NCBI GenBank assembly: GCA_947501615.1
Contig: CANMWK010000002.1
Location: 124,001 to 188,000 of the forward strand
DNA length: 64,000 nucleotides
From: an uncultured Tenacibaculum sp.
Lineage (GTDB): Bacteria; Bacteroidota; Bacteroidia; Flavobacteriales; Flavobacteriaceae
Direction: 5' to 3'
The position numbers and the translations under genes are program-made. This document shows, piece by piece, positions 15,207 through 24,592 of this stretch. Within the stretch, counting starts at the first letter, position 1; every line of letters begins with the position of its first letter. Under the pieces are notes generated by a model. The model was not told the origin of the DNA. It saw only the letters and a program-made list of their open reading frames with translations, and searched no databases.

Positions 15207-17267
15207 TTATTCAAGCTCTACTTGATTAAATAAGTTGTTTAATGTGTTTTTAGTGTTTTCCTTTCCTTCTTTCAACCAATTGAAATAATCATTTTCATTC
15301 GGAGTATAGCCAACAGGTGTGTTTAGTACTTGTGTTCCATCAGAACTCAACAAGGCATAATAAGGTTGTGTATTTGTTTTAAAGAATATGGTTTGAAAAT
15401 GCGACCATTTATGACCGTAATTAAATAGTTTTCTTGTACCGCCATTAACTCTATTGACAACAATTTGTTCTTCTTTAGGAAGCTCTTTTTTATCATCTAC
15501 ATAAAGAGATATTAAAACATAATCGTTACGAAGTATACGATCTATTTTTTCATTAGGCCATACATGTTCTTCCATTTTTCTGCAATTTACACAAGCATAA
15601 CCTGTAAAATCTAACATAATCGGTTTATTAACTTTCTTTGCATACGCTAAACCTTCTTTTAAATCTTTGAAACAAGTTAGGTTATTCGGACATTCATTTG
15701 GGTAGATGTAACTGTAACCCACAGGCGGAGCTAAACCACTTAACAATGATAGCGAAGAGAAAGTTTTAGTTTCTTTATTAACTCTAAACCCCGTAGCAAG
15801 ATAAATTGTAAAAGCAGCAACGATAACTCCAAATCCAATTCTAGAAAAACCTATTTTCTGAAGAGGTGAATCATGTGGGAATTTTATTATTCCGAATAAA
15901 TATAAAGCCAATCCGGCAAAGATTACAATCCATAAAATTAAAAATGGTTCAATCTTTAAAATGTTCCAGTGAGCAACTAAATCAGCATTCGATAAGAATT
16001 TGAAAGCTAAAGCAAGTTCTAAGAATCCAAGTACAACTTTTACAGTTGTCATCCATCCTCCAGATTTAGGTAATGATTTTAGCATATTTGGAAACATAGC
16101 AAATAAAGTAAATGGTAATCCTAATGCTACACCAAAACCAGCCATTCCAGCTGTTAATTGCCATGCACCACCATCTGAAGATAAAGACCCTGCTAATAAA
16201 GAACCTAAAATAGGACCAGTACAAGAAAACGATACAATAGCTAAGGTTAAAGCCATGAAAAATATACCAATAATTCCACCTGAGTTTTCTCCTTCAGTAG
16301 TTCTGTTAGTCCAACTGCTAGGAAGTGTAAGCTCATAGAAACCAAAGAAAGATCCTGCAAAAAATACAAAAACGATAAAAAAGATAATATTTAACCAAAT
16401 ATTGGTAGATATTTCATTCAAAATATCAGGATTAACAGAATCTAATAAATGGAAAGGAATACTCAATAAAAGATATACCGCCAAAATAAAGAAACCATAG
16501 AGTAAAGCTTTTGATATTCCAGAACTTTTTTTACTCTCTTTTTTGGTGAAAAAGCTTACCGTAAGAGGAATCATAGGAAAAACACAAGGTGTAAGTAAGG
16601 CTAACAGCCCGCCTAAAAAACCAAGTGCAAAAATATTCCATAAAGAAGCGTTAGTGTTGCTCTCTTTTATAGCACTGTTATCTGTTGAAGTTGCAATAGT
16701 ATTAATATCTAATACTGGTTGTCTAATGCCGTTTTCTGAAATACCATATAAAAGAATGCTTGCTTCTTCATTACTAAGATTAGCGACTTCAGCTTTTTTT
16801 TCTGTTGAAGATGCTTTTGCTTTATCAGAAGTGTAAAAAGTGAAATCTTCGGACTTCGGAGGCAAACAACGTGTGTCGTTACATACCATAAATTGAACGA
16901 AAGCATCAATTTTAGCGTCCTTTTGTAATAGTCGTATTTTTTGTTTGAATGTTGCTCTGTTTTCAAAATATTTGATTTGCATTTTAAAAACCTTATCATC
17001 TTCTGTTATTCCTTTTTCTTCAGTTGTATTTCCAATAAGCTCATAATTTTCATTAGGCTTATAGGTAAAAGAAGTAGCTATAGGGCCACCTTTAGGAATT
17101 TCTTGAGCATACAAATGCCAACCTTTATCTATGGTGACTGTTGAAATTAAATAATATTCGTTTTCAGTTATTTTTTCTGTTGTAGTTTTCCATTTCACAG
17201 GATTAAGAATTTGACTAAATCCTACATAACTAGTTAGTACTATTAATAGAAAAAAAACTTTTTTCAT
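15207..17267 (-). CDS. dsbD: Thiol:disulfide interchange protein DsbD
   Basis: I place the start at the ATG at 17267 because a signal peptide (MKKVFFLLIVLTSYVGFSQ) begins there; this gives 686 residues. The N-terminal periplasmic domain carries a Cys pair (CNDTRC). The central transmembrane domain has the conserved CcdA-type Cys motifs (TPCVFPMIPL and SCTGPILG). The C-terminal thioredoxin-like domain has CVNC in GYACVNCRKMEEHVW. It moves electrons from cytoplasmic thioredoxin across the inner membrane to periplasmic reducing pathways, so it is a functional partner of trxA in this window. Confidence 0.95.
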   Translation of the reverse strand: MKKVFFLLIVLTSYVGFSQILNPVKWKTTTEKITENEYYLISTVTIDKGWHLYAQEIPKGGPIATSFTYKPNENYELIGNTTEEKGITEDDKVFKMQIKYFENRATFKQKIRLLQKDAKIDAFVQFMVCNDTRCLPPKSEDFTFYTSDKAKASSTEKKAEVANLSNEEASILLYGISENGIRQPVLDINTIATSTDNSAIKESNTNASLWNIFALGFLGGLLALLTPCVFPMIPLTVSFFTKKESKKSSGISKALLYGFFILAVYLLLSIPFHLLDSVNPDILNEISTNIWLNIIFFIVFVFFAGSFFGFYELTLPSSWTNRTTEGENSGGIIGIFFMALTLAIVSFSCTGPILGSLLAGSLSSDGGAWQLTAGMAGFGVALGLPFTLFAMFPNMLKSLPKSGGWMTTVKVVLGFLELALAFKFLSNADLVAHWNILKIEPFLILWIVIFAGLALYLFGIIKFPHDSPLQKIGFSRIGFGVIVAAFTIYLATGFRVNKETKTFSSLSLLSGLAPPVGYSYIYPNECPNNLTCFKDLKEGLAYAKKVNKPIMLDFTGYACVNCRKMEEHVWPNEKIDRILRNDYVLISLYVDDKKELPKEEQIVVNRVNGGTRKLFNYGHKWSHFQTIFFKTNTQPYYALLSSDGTQVLNTPVGYTPNENDYFNWLKEGKENTKNTLNNLFNQVELE

Positions 17268-17479
17268 TGGTTTAAAATTTTTTGATGTTCTCAATGTTTT
17301 CAAAATGAATATATTCAGAAATATACATAAGTTTTATACCATTACAATAAAAATAGAAATGGTGAAAACTCATACTTAATTTATTAAAATTTAAATTCGT
17401 AGCTATAATTTGTAAAAATAAGTTTTTTCAAATAATAGACTTATGAGTGTTTTTGTTAAATTTAAAACAAATTTTCACA

Positions 17480-18040
17480 ATGAAGAAACGTTGTTTTTGG
17501 GTTAATAATGATCCGTTATATATTGAATATCATGATAATGAATGGGGTGTTCCTGTTTACGATGACGCTACGTTATTTGAGTTTTTGTTGTTAGAAACTT
17601 TTCAAGCTGGCTTAAGTTGGATTACAATTTTAAAAAAAAGAGAGAATTTTAGAGCAGCATTTGACGGTTTTGATTACAAGAAAATAGCGAATTATGGAGA
17701 GCAAAAGTTTAATGAGCTTATTGTTAATGAAGGGATCATTAGAAATAAATTAAAAGTAAAGTCAGCTATTACCAATGCTAAGGCTTTTATTGAAGTACAA
17801 CAAGAATTCGGATCTTTTTCAAAATATATTTGGGGATTTGTGGATGGAAAACCAATTAAAAACAATTTTAAGGACAGATCTGAGGTGCCAGCTACAACAG
17901 ATTTGTCTGATCAAATATCAAAAGATTTAAAGAAAAGAGGGTTTAAATTTGTAGGCTCTACGATAGTATATGCATTTATGCAAGCTACTGGGATAGTAAA
18001 CGATCATACTATAGATTGTTTTAGATATAATGAAGTTTAA
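17480..18040 (+). CDS. tag: DNA-3-methyladenine glycosylase I
   Basis: The start at 17480 gives the family N-terminus KRCFWVNNDPLYIEYHDNEWG; an upstream in-frame ATG at 17447 would add 11 residues without homology. The 186-residue protein keeps the HhH-GPD-like Tag fold and conserved residues: the zinc-binding Cys near the start (KRCFW) and His/Cys at the end (NDHTIDCF), plus QAGLSWITIL and the DGKP segment. It removes 3-methyladenine from alkylated DNA. The potassium channel gene follows 6 nt downstream. Confidence 0.95.
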   Translation: MKKRCFWVNNDPLYIEYHDNEWGVPVYDDATLFEFLLLETFQAGLSWITILKKRENFRAAFDGFDYKKIANYGEQKFNELIVNEGIIRNKLKVKSAITNAKAFIEVQQEFGSFSKYIWGFVDGKPIKNNFKDRSEVPATTDLSDQISKDLKKRGFKFVGSTIVYAFMQATGIVNDHTIDCFRYNEV

Positions 18041-18046
18041 AACCAA

Positions 18047-18985
18047 ATGAATTTAAAATTAATTATGGCAAAAAAAGCTAAAGATCCTGGATTTGGACAT
18101 CATTCGGCTAAAAATGTAAAAGGAATAATTAATAAAGATGGGAGTTCTAATATTATTCATATTAATCGAAAATTTAGTATCGATGATCTCTACAGTTTTT
18201 TTATAGGTTTAAGTTGGTTTCAATTTTTTGCTATAGTTATCTTAAGTTATACATTACTAAATATTTTCTTTGGAGCCGTTTATCTATCTATAGGTATTGA
18301 GCAAATTACCCCTTCAACAGGTAATACATTTAAGGATTTTTTAAACGGTTTTTTCTTTAGTGCACAAACACTTACTACAGTTGGTTATGGGGGTATAGCC
18401 CCCGAAGGTTTCACGGCTAATGTTATCGCTGCATTCGAGGCATTAATTGGTTTAATCAGTTTTTCGTTTGTAACGGGGTTACTTTATGGGAGGTTTTCTA
18501 AACCTAAAGCGGCAATTCGTTTTAGCGATAATTTAATTGTTAGAGACTTTAATGGAGGTAGAGCATTAATGTTTCGATTAATGAATAGTAGAAAAACAAT
18601 TATGTTAGAGCCTAAAGTCTCGGTTACGTTATCACTAAACGAGGAAGATGCGCATGGAAAATACCAAAGAAGTTTCTTTTCATTAGATCTTGAGCGAGAT
18701 AAAATCATGTATTTACCTACTATATGGACAGTGGTTCATACCATCAATGAAAAAAGTCCTTTGTATCATTTAACAAATGAGGAAATTAAAAATTTAGATG
18801 CTGGGTTATATGTGTTGATTCAGTATCATGAAGAATCGTTTGGGCAGACTGTATTTCAAGCTACGTCATATAAGTTTTCGCAAATAAAGGTAAATATGAA
18901 ATACACACCTTCATCGAGTTTTGATGAAGAGGGGTATACTATTTTAGATCATGAAAAACTAAGTGATGTTGAGCCTATGATTTAA
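18047..18985 (+). CDS. Inward-rectifier (Kir-type) potassium channel
   Basis: The protein is 312 residues with two membrane helices (about 56-80 and 123-147) around a pore loop with the K+ selectivity filter TVGYG (111-115). A beta-rich cytoplasmic IRK domain follows (about 155-300), with the typical RFSDNLIVRDFNGGRALMFR start. This is the KirBac layout. A second ATG at 18065 (MAKKAKDPGFG) matches family N-termini better and may be the real start. The gene follows tag by 6 nt. It probably conducts K+ across the inner membrane. Confidence 0.92.
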   Translation: MNLKLIMAKKAKDPGFGHHSAKNVKGIINKDGSSNIIHINRKFSIDDLYSFFIGLSWFQFFAIVILSYTLLNIFFGAVYLSIGIEQITPSTGNTFKDFLNGFFFSAQTLTTVGYGGIAPEGFTANVIAAFEALIGLISFSFVTGLLYGRFSKPKAAIRFSDNLIVRDFNGGRALMFRLMNSRKTIMLEPKVSVTLSLNEEDAHGKYQRSFFSLDLERDKIMYLPTIWTVVHTINEKSPLYHLTNEEIKNLDAGLYVLIQYHEESFGQTVFQATSYKFSQIKVNMKYTPSSSFDEEGYTILDHEKLSDVEPMI

Positions 18986-19194
18986 CCTCTAATTAGATAT
19001 TTAGAAAGGAATAAAAGTCCGATAGTCACTACAATTCCTATAGCAACATATAAAGCAGCGTTTTGGTAATATGTTTTATTGTTTTTAGCATCTTTTTTAT
19101 AACTAAAAATCATTAAAGCAGTAAAAGCAATGATGAAGAATACGGCAAAAATTATTCTTCCTGTTGTAAACATTTTAGAAGCTATTATCAGCAT
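18982..19194 (-). CDS. Small two-TM membrane protein
   Basis: The 70-residue protein has two hydrophobic segments (about 13-28 and 45-63) joined by a charged loop (YKKDAKNNKTYY). I recognise no named family, though such small proteins are frequent in flavobacteria. It converges with the potassium channel gene, overlapping it by 4 nt. Confidence 0.6.
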   Translation of the reverse strand: MLIIASKMFTTGRIIFAVFFIIAFTALMIFSYKKDAKNNKTYYQNAALYVAIGIVVTIGLLFLSKYLIRG

Positions 19195-19260
19195 AAAATT
19201 ATATATTAAATGTATTTCGTATGTACATTACTTTGTACATTTAACAAAAGTACTAAATAA

Positions 19261-19983
19261 ATGAAAAAAGTAGTAATTTTTGGAGCAACATCGGGTATTG
19301 GTCGTGCTTTAGTAAGTATGTTTGTTAAAACAGGTTATACGGTAGCAATAACAGGAAGAAGATTAGAGAAATTAGAAGAAATTAAGGCTGAAGCTCCAGA
19401 TAAAATACTGATCAAACAAAATGATATTCAACAAACAGAAGAGGTTGAGCATGTTTTTAATGAAATTGTAACAGTGTTTGGAACAATTGATATTGTTGTG
19501 CAATCTTCCGGTGTTGGTTATGTGAATTCAGAGTTACTATGGGAAAAAGAAGAAGAAACAATGCTAACAAACGTAGTTGGTTGTACAAAATTGTATGATT
19601 TAGCATATAATTTATTTAGAAAACAAGGCTTTGGTCATTTGGTAGGAATTTCTTCCATAGCTTCTTTGCGAGGAAATAGAGCTGCTCCTGCATACTTCGC
19701 GTCAAAAGCATATCAAAAATCCTATTTAGAAAGTTTGTATATCAAAACTAAAACGATAAAAAGTCGTCAGGTTTTTATCACAGATGTACGTCCTGGTTTT
19801 GTTGATACTGCAATGGCTTTAGGTGACGGTATATTTTGGTTGGTTCCTTTAGAAAAAGCTACGAAACAAATATTTAAAGCCATACAAAAAAAGAAAAAAG
19901 TAGTATATGTTTCTAAGCGATGGAGAATTATAGCTATTGCTTTGCAAATGATACCGAGGTGGTTACTTAAAAAAGTAATATAA
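19261..19983 (+). CDS. Short-chain dehydrogenase/reductase
   Basis: This 240-residue classical SDR has a Rossmann motif GATSGIGR (8-15), the NxAG position altered to QSSGVG (about 82-87), and catalytic Ser (GISSIAS) with YxxxK in YFASKAYQK. The substrate is unknown. It is followed after 2 nt by a HAD hydrolase gene and then by a MazG-like pyrophosphohydrolase, forming an apparent three-gene operon. Confidence 0.9.
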   Translation: MKKVVIFGATSGIGRALVSMFVKTGYTVAITGRRLEKLEEIKAEAPDKILIKQNDIQQTEEVEHVFNEIVTVFGTIDIVVQSSGVGYVNSELLWEKEEETMLTNVVGCTKLYDLAYNLFRKQGFGHLVGISSIASLRGNRAAPAYFASKAYQKSYLESLYIKTKTIKSRQVFITDVRPGFVDTAMALGDGIFWLVPLEKATKQIFKAIQKKKKVVYVSKRWRIIAIALQMIPRWLLKKVI

Positions 19984-19985
19984 CA

Positions 19986-20666
19986 ATGAAAAAAAAGAAT
20001 TTAATTGTTTTAGATATAGACGATACATTAACTAGCAGCGAAAAAAAACATACAGACGCTTTGGTTTTTGCAATGTATCAAATGGGGATAAAAAGTGTAG
20101 ATACCGATTGGAGGAATTATGCTAATGCAACCGATAGTTATATTGTCAAGAGAAATTATGAAAGGGCCTTTCAGAAGGAGTTTTCAATAGAATTACTAGA
20201 AAATTTCGAAAAGGTGATGACAAGTCATTTTATTACGTACCCAGATTCAAAAGAAGTGTTAGGAGCTAAAAAGAGTGTTGATTTTTTTGAAAAAGAAACC
20301 AATTATGGTGTCTGTTTTGCTACAGGGTCGCTTTTACAACCCGCATTATTAAAATTGCAACAAGCAGGTATTTCATTTGCTGAAGAAGTATTAGAAACAT
20401 CGAATGGAATTTATACTAGAGAAGGAATTGTTTCTTCAGCAATAGCTAAAGCAAAGAAATATTATAATGTATCAGACTTTGATCAAATCATATCTTTTGG
20501 AGATGGGTTATGGGATGTAACCACAGCAAAAAACTTAGGTTTGCATTTTGTGGGTGTTAATAATAGAAATCTAGAAGACTTTAAACAGCAAAATGTATTG
20601 TATCATATTGAAGATTGGACAGACTTCGATTTGAATAATGCTGAAGAAATATTTAAAATAAATTAA
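19986..20666 (+). CDS. HAD-superfamily hydrolase
   Basis: The 226-residue protein has HAD motif I (LDIDDTLT, nucleophile Asp9), motif II around FATGS, and motif IV in SFGDGLWDV. The cap lies between motifs I and II, as in phosphoglycolate-phosphatase-type enzymes. It is a phosphatase of unknown substrate. It overlaps no gene but follows the SDR by 2 nt. Confidence 0.9.
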   Translation: MKKKNLIVLDIDDTLTSSEKKHTDALVFAMYQMGIKSVDTDWRNYANATDSYIVKRNYERAFQKEFSIELLENFEKVMTSHFITYPDSKEVLGAKKSVDFFEKETNYGVCFATGSLLQPALLKLQQAGISFAEEVLETSNGIYTREGIVSSAIAKAKKYYNVSDFDQIISFGDGLWDVTTAKNLGLHFVGVNNRNLEDFKQQNVLYHIEDWTDFDLNNAEEIFKIN

Positions 20667-20684
20667 AAACAAGAATCAAATTAG

Positions 20685-21071
20685 ATGAAAGATAAAATTC
20701 AAGCGGTTAAAGAGTTTCACACGGCCTTTGGTTTAGGAATGAATGAAAGTCCGAAAGTTGATATTGGTGAAGATAGAAAATTACTTCGTTTCAATTTAAT
20801 GAAAGAAGAGAATGAAGAATATTTGGAAGCTGTACAAAATAATGATCTAGTCGAAACGGCTGATGCGCTAGGAGATATGTTATATATTTTATGTGGTACT
20901 ATTATAGAACATGGAATGCAATATAAAATAGATGAAGTTTTTAATGAAATTCAACGAAGTAACATGAGTAAATTAGGAGCAGATGGAAAACCTATTTATC
21001 GAGAAGATGGTAAGGTAATGAAAGGGCCTAATTATTTTAAACCCAATATTAAAAAGGTTTTAGAAAGGTAA
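20685..21071 (+). CDS. MazG-like nucleotide pyrophosphohydrolase
   Basis: The 128-residue protein shows the all-alpha NTP-PPase signature: EENEEYLEA (about 41-49) and ADALGDMLY (about 60-68), which provide the acidic Mg-binding residues. The C-terminus (KLGADGKPIYREDGKVMKGP) is typical of the HisE/MazG-like family. It probably cleaves non-canonical or damaged nucleoside triphosphates, and may act with the HAD enzyme encoded just upstream. Confidence 0.85.
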   Translation: MKDKIQAVKEFHTAFGLGMNESPKVDIGEDRKLLRFNLMKEENEEYLEAVQNNDLVETADALGDMLYILCGTIIEHGMQYKIDEVFNEIQRSNMSKLGADGKPIYREDGKVMKGPNYFKPNIKKVLER

Positions 21072-21092
21072 AAGCTATTACGCTTGAGGAGC

Positions 21093-22004
21093 TTATTGAT
21101 TCATTTCACTAATGTCTGGAGCAGACATTTTGTTTAGTGCTTCTTTAAGTTCTTCAACACTACCTACCATTTTTTCTATATATCCTTCTTCGTCTATGAT
21201 TATATGTGTAGGTAAATGTGAAATTTCCAATGTGTTTTCAATAAAGTTTTTTTGATTAGCTATTACAGGGTATCTAAATTCATTTTTAATTAAAAACTTC
21301 TGTAATTTACTAGCACTATCAAAAGCTAAGCTTAAAAATAAAACATCTTCATAAGCCTCATACTCATCATACAAGTCATTTAATGTTGCAAATTCAGAGA
21401 TACTAGGTTTATCATTCATATGCCAGCATTTCATAATAATAATTTTTTCTGCTGTATTTGCAGAAGTAAATTTTGTTCCATTCAAATCAACAAAATTGAA
21501 ATCAGGAAACTTAGTCCCTTCCTTTGTATAATAGGAATATGTAATATCAGCGTTAGTTTTAATTGTTTCAGCTATAGTGCTTTGAGAATCATCTAACTCG
21601 TATAATTGATACATTTCTTCACCAGTTAAAAGCTTAATTGGTGCAAAATCACCAGAAGTTAATTCAGATAAGAAATCACTCTTGTCTATTTCTTCTCCTT
21701 CAGTGTTTAAAGCGATAAAATTACTAGAAAGGTCAATGTTTTCATCGTAGTATACGTTCCAATTTTCTTCTGAAGCGAGATAGTTATCAATATCTTCAGG
21801 GAGCATTTCATTAGCAATGCTACTAGCTTTAGGAGAAGAAGTATTATCTTCTTCTATTTCCATGCTTGAAGATTCAGAAGAAGAACTTTCAGTAGAAGAT
21901 ACATAATTAATTCCATTTTTAGGAATAAATACACGATCTAACACATAATAAGTAATACCGAACCCTGCAGCTATTGTAACAATTGTAATGAGTAGATTTT
22001 TCAT
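21093..22004 (-). CDS. TlpA-like thioredoxin-fold protein without CxxC
   Basis: The protein is 303 residues with an N-terminal membrane anchor (about 4-26), a Ser-rich linker, and a C-terminal TlpA/AhpC-type thioredoxin fold (from about 170: FPDFNFVDLNGTKFTS), with a cis-Pro in HLPTHIII. Where TlpA proteins carry WCxxC, this one has KCWHMNDKP, with only one Cys. It probably faces the periplasm and has lost classical redox activity or acts by a one-Cys mechanism. A -7 element TATATTTG is on the minus strand at 22037-22030. Confidence 0.75.
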   Translation of the reverse strand: MKNLLITIVTIAAGFGITYYVLDRVFIPKNGINYVSSTESSSSESSSMEIEEDNTSSPKASSIANEMLPEDIDNYLASEENWNVYYDENIDLSSNFIALNTEGEEIDKSDFLSELTSGDFAPIKLLTGEEMYQLYELDDSQSTIAETIKTNADITYSYYTKEGTKFPDFNFVDLNGTKFTSANTAEKIIIMKCWHMNDKPSISEFATLNDLYDEYEAYEDVLFLSLAFDSASKLQKFLIKNEFRYPVIANQKNFIENTLEISHLPTHIIIDEEGYIEKMVGSVEELKEALNKMSAPDISEMNQ

Positions 22005-22082
22005 ACGAATAACACCTAATGTATAATAACAAATATATAAAAAGAGGTGTAAACGTTAAAAAAATGTTACTTAAATAAGTGA

Positions 22083-23147
22083 TTAACTAATTTTTAACCT
22101 CCAATTGTGAGGATCTTCAGTAAGATTATATTGAATGTTGGTTAGCTTTTCTTTGAAAATAGATGCATATGAATTTTCAATTTTAGGTAGATCAAAAGAT
22201 TCACCTTTATGGCTAAAACCAATAATCGGATTAATTACAGTGGCTGTACCTGTACCAAAAATTTCTAACAAAGAATTATTCTTAGCGGCCTCTTTAATTT
22301 CTGATACAGATACCCTTCTAACTTCTACTTTTATGTTGTTGTCTTTAGCTAGTTGAATTACCGATTTACGCGTAATTCCATCTAAAATTCTATCATTATT
22401 TGGTGCAGTTACAAGTGTGTCATTAATTCTAAAGAAAATATTCATTGTTCCAGCTTCTTCTAAATACTCATGTGTGTTAGCATCTGTCCAAATAATTTGT
22501 TGGAACCCTTTTTCGTGAGCTAGTTTTGTAGGATAAAATTGTGCGGCATAATTACCTGCAGCTTTTGCAAAACCAACTCCACCATCTGCAGCTCTACTAT
22601 ACTCTTCGGCAATTAAAACACGAACCTCACCAGCATAGTAAGCCTGTGCAGGTGATAAAATGATCATAAATTTATACTGATTTGCAGGAGAAGCAGAAAT
22701 TGCAGGCTGAGTTGCAATAACGAAAGGACGGATATACATTGAGTTTCCTTTACCTTTCTTAATCCAATCTTTTTCTAGATTTAATAACTGACTCAAACCC
22801 TCCATAAAATAATCTTTAGGGAATTCAGGAATAGCTAAACGACTAGAAGATATGTTAATACGCTTAAAATTTTCTTCTGGCCTAAAAAGAAAGATATCAT
22901 CATTATCATCCTTATACGCCTTCATTCCTTCAAAAACAGCTTGTCCGTAATGAAACACTCTAGCAGATGGAGCTACAGAAATATTTCCATATGGTTTTAT
23001 TTCAGGAGTTTGCCATTTTCCATCTTTATACTCACATTCAAACATATAGTCTGTGAAAACTGTACCAAAAGATAAATTATTAAAATCTACACTATCAATT
23101 TTAGAATTTTGTATTGGGGTAACTTTAATGTTTGAAGAAGAACTCAT
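22083..23147 (-). CDS. ilvE: Branched-chain amino acid aminotransferase
   Basis: This 354-residue fold-type IV PLP aminotransferase of the longer BCAT type has the N-terminal FGTVFTDYMF, the HYGQAVFEGMKAY segment, the Lys-containing FAKAAGNYAAQF (PLP Lys) and YLEEAGTMNIFF. It interconverts Val, Leu and Ile with their 2-keto acids. It is monocistronic, divergent from the gene at 23266. Confidence 0.96.
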   Translation of the reverse strand: MSSSSNIKVTPIQNSKIDSVDFNNLSFGTVFTDYMFECEYKDGKWQTPEIKPYGNISVAPSARVFHYGQAVFEGMKAYKDDNDDIFLFRPEENFKRINISSSRLAIPEFPKDYFMEGLSQLLNLEKDWIKKGKGNSMYIRPFVIATQPAISASPANQYKFMIILSPAQAYYAGEVRVLIAEEYSRAADGGVGFAKAAGNYAAQFYPTKLAHEKGFQQIIWTDANTHEYLEEAGTMNIFFRINDTLVTAPNNDRILDGITRKSVIQLAKDNNIKVEVRRVSVSEIKEAAKNNSLLEIFGTGTATVINPIIGFSHKGESFDLPKIENSYASIFKEKLTNIQYNLTEDPHNWRLKIS

Positions 23148-23230
23148 AAATAAAATTTTAGGTACGCTAAGTTACAAAATAGCATGCACTTTAATTCTAA
23201 TTCAGATAAGGAAAAAAATACTCAAAATTG

Positions 23231-23238
23231 TATCTTTG
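23231..23238 (+). promoter_or_regulatory. -7 element before DUF4920 gene
   Basis: TATCTTTG matches TAnnTTTG, 28 nt before the start codon at 23266. Confidence 0.5.
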
Positions 23239-23265
23239 CAGTAAACTATGTATAAATTATTGTAA

Positions 23266-23784
23266 ATGAGAATTTTAATTATTGTTTTTTTTGGTGTTGT
23301 TTTAGCGTCAACATCTTGTAAGACTGAAAAAAAAGAAAATCCTGTTGAAGTTAAAAAAGAGACAGTTTTAGAAAAAAAGAAAGAAGAATATACGTTATTT
23401 GGAGCAAAGCTATCAGATGCAACAATTCAAAACAGAGCAGATGTCTTAAAAAGCTATAATGGCTTAAAAATAGGGGATACTGTTACTGTAAAATTTGCTT
23501 CTAAGATTAATGATGTGTGTACAAAAAAAGGATGTTGGATGAAGGTACCTTTGTCAAATGATGAAGAGATCATGGTACGTTTTAAAGATTACGGATTCTT
23601 TATGCCATTAGATAGCCAAGGTAAAGATGTAATTGTTGAAGGAAAAGCTTTTGTAAAGGTTACTCCAGTTGATGAATTACGCCACTATGCAGAAGATGCA
23701 GGGAAATCTAAAGAAGAGATTGAAAAAATTACTGAGCCTAAAAAAGAAATGGCATTTTTAGCGCACGGTGTCTTATTAAAATAA
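23266..23784 (+). CDS. DUF4920 lipoprotein
   Basis: The 172-residue protein has a signal peptide and lipobox (STSC, Cys18), a charged linker, and a domain with the DUF4920 features FGAKLSDA, then INDVCTKKGCWMKV (two Cys, a likely metal or redox site) and KDYGFFMPLD. Function is unknown. The mnmD start lies 2 nt downstream, so the two genes are probably co-transcribed. Confidence 0.85.
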   Translation: MRILIIVFFGVVLASTSCKTEKKENPVEVKKETVLEKKKEEYTLFGAKLSDATIQNRADVLKSYNGLKIGDTVTVKFASKINDVCTKKGCWMKVPLSNDEEIMVRFKDYGFFMPLDSQGKDVIVEGKAFVKVTPVDELRHYAEDAGKSKEEIEKITEPKKEMAFLAHGVLLK

Positions 23785-23786
23785 AT

Positions 23787-24437
23787 TTGAAGAGAGAAAT
23801 TATTATCACTTCTGATGGTTCTACAACCATCCATTTGCCTGACTGGAATGAACAATATCATTCAAAGCATGGTGCTATTCAAGAGGCATACCATGTATTC
23901 ATAAAAAATGGATTAGAGTTATTTAAAAATAAGCCAATTTCTATTTTAGAAATTGGCTTTGGTACTGGTTTAAATTGTTTTATTACCTATTTAGAACATA
24001 CAGCAAAGGTTGATTATGTTGGAGTAGAAGCGTATCCTGTAGCCAAAGAAGAAATACATAAATTAAACTATGTAAAAGAACTAAAGGCAGAAGAAAAAAC
24101 AGAAAAATTTCAATTAATTCATGAGCTGGCTTGGGAAGTTAAAAATGAAATTGCCTCAAATTTTTTATTGACTAAGCGGCAGCAATTTTTTCAAGATATA
24201 GAAGATGAAAGTAGTTTTGATTTAGTGTATTTTGACGCTTTTGGAGCACGAGTACAGCCAGAATTATGGTCTGAAATGATTTTCAAAAAAATGTATACAG
24301 CTATGAAAATGGGTGGCGTTTTAGTGACATATTCTGCTAAAGGAAGTGTTAGGAGAGCTATGGAAGCTGTAGGTTTTGAAGTAGAAAGATTACCAGGGCC
24401 GCCAGGGAAAAGAGAAATGTTAAGAGCAAAAAAATAG
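23787..24437 (+). CDS. mnmD: tRNA U34 methyltransferase MnmD
   Basis: This 216-residue SAM-dependent methyltransferase has motif I EIGFGTGLNCF and the family segments DAFGARVQPELW and YSAKGSVRRAM. MnmD makes the final methylation of mnm5(s2)U34 in tRNA; in E. coli it is fused to MnmC1 in MnmC, and stand-alone forms are common in other phyla. The start is TTG at 23787, 2 nt after the DUF4920 stop. It is followed by a tiny membrane-protein gene and trmN6. Confidence 0.88.
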   Translation: MKREIIITSDGSTTIHLPDWNEQYHSKHGAIQEAYHVFIKNGLELFKNKPISILEIGFGTGLNCFITYLEHTAKVDYVGVEAYPVAKEEIHKLNYVKELKAEEKTEKFQLIHELAWEVKNEIASNFLLTKRQQFFQDIEDESSFDLVYFDAFGARVQPELWSEMIFKKMYTAMKMGGVLVTYSAKGSVRRAMEAVGFEVERLPGPPGKREMLRAKK

Positions 24438-24457
24438 ATTAAAATAAATTAGTTAAA

Positions 24458-24592
24458 ATGGAATTCAAAAAGCGATTTGGAGGTAGAAAAAAGACAAATT
24501 CTAAACGAGGCTTATTGTTAGTTATACTTTTAGGGGTGGTATTGTATTTGTTTTTTAATGCAGATAAAGTTTTAACAAGTTTTCTAAAATGA
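24458..24592 (+). CDS. Small 44-residue single-TM protein
   Basis: An ATG frame encodes a 44-residue peptide with a basic N-terminus (KKRFGGRKKTNSKRG) and one strong hydrophobic helix (about 19-33, LLLVILLGVVLYLFF). Its TGA overlaps the trmN6 start in ATGA, the style of translational coupling used elsewhere in the window, which supports it as a real gene. Its role is unknown. Confidence 0.7.
   Translation: MEFKKRFGGRKKTNSKRGLLLVILLGVVLYLFFNADKVLTSFLK

Noticed and set aside
16709..16999. 96-residue minus-strand frame within dsbD
   Set aside because: It overlaps the well-supported dsbD frame on the same strand and has no family features.
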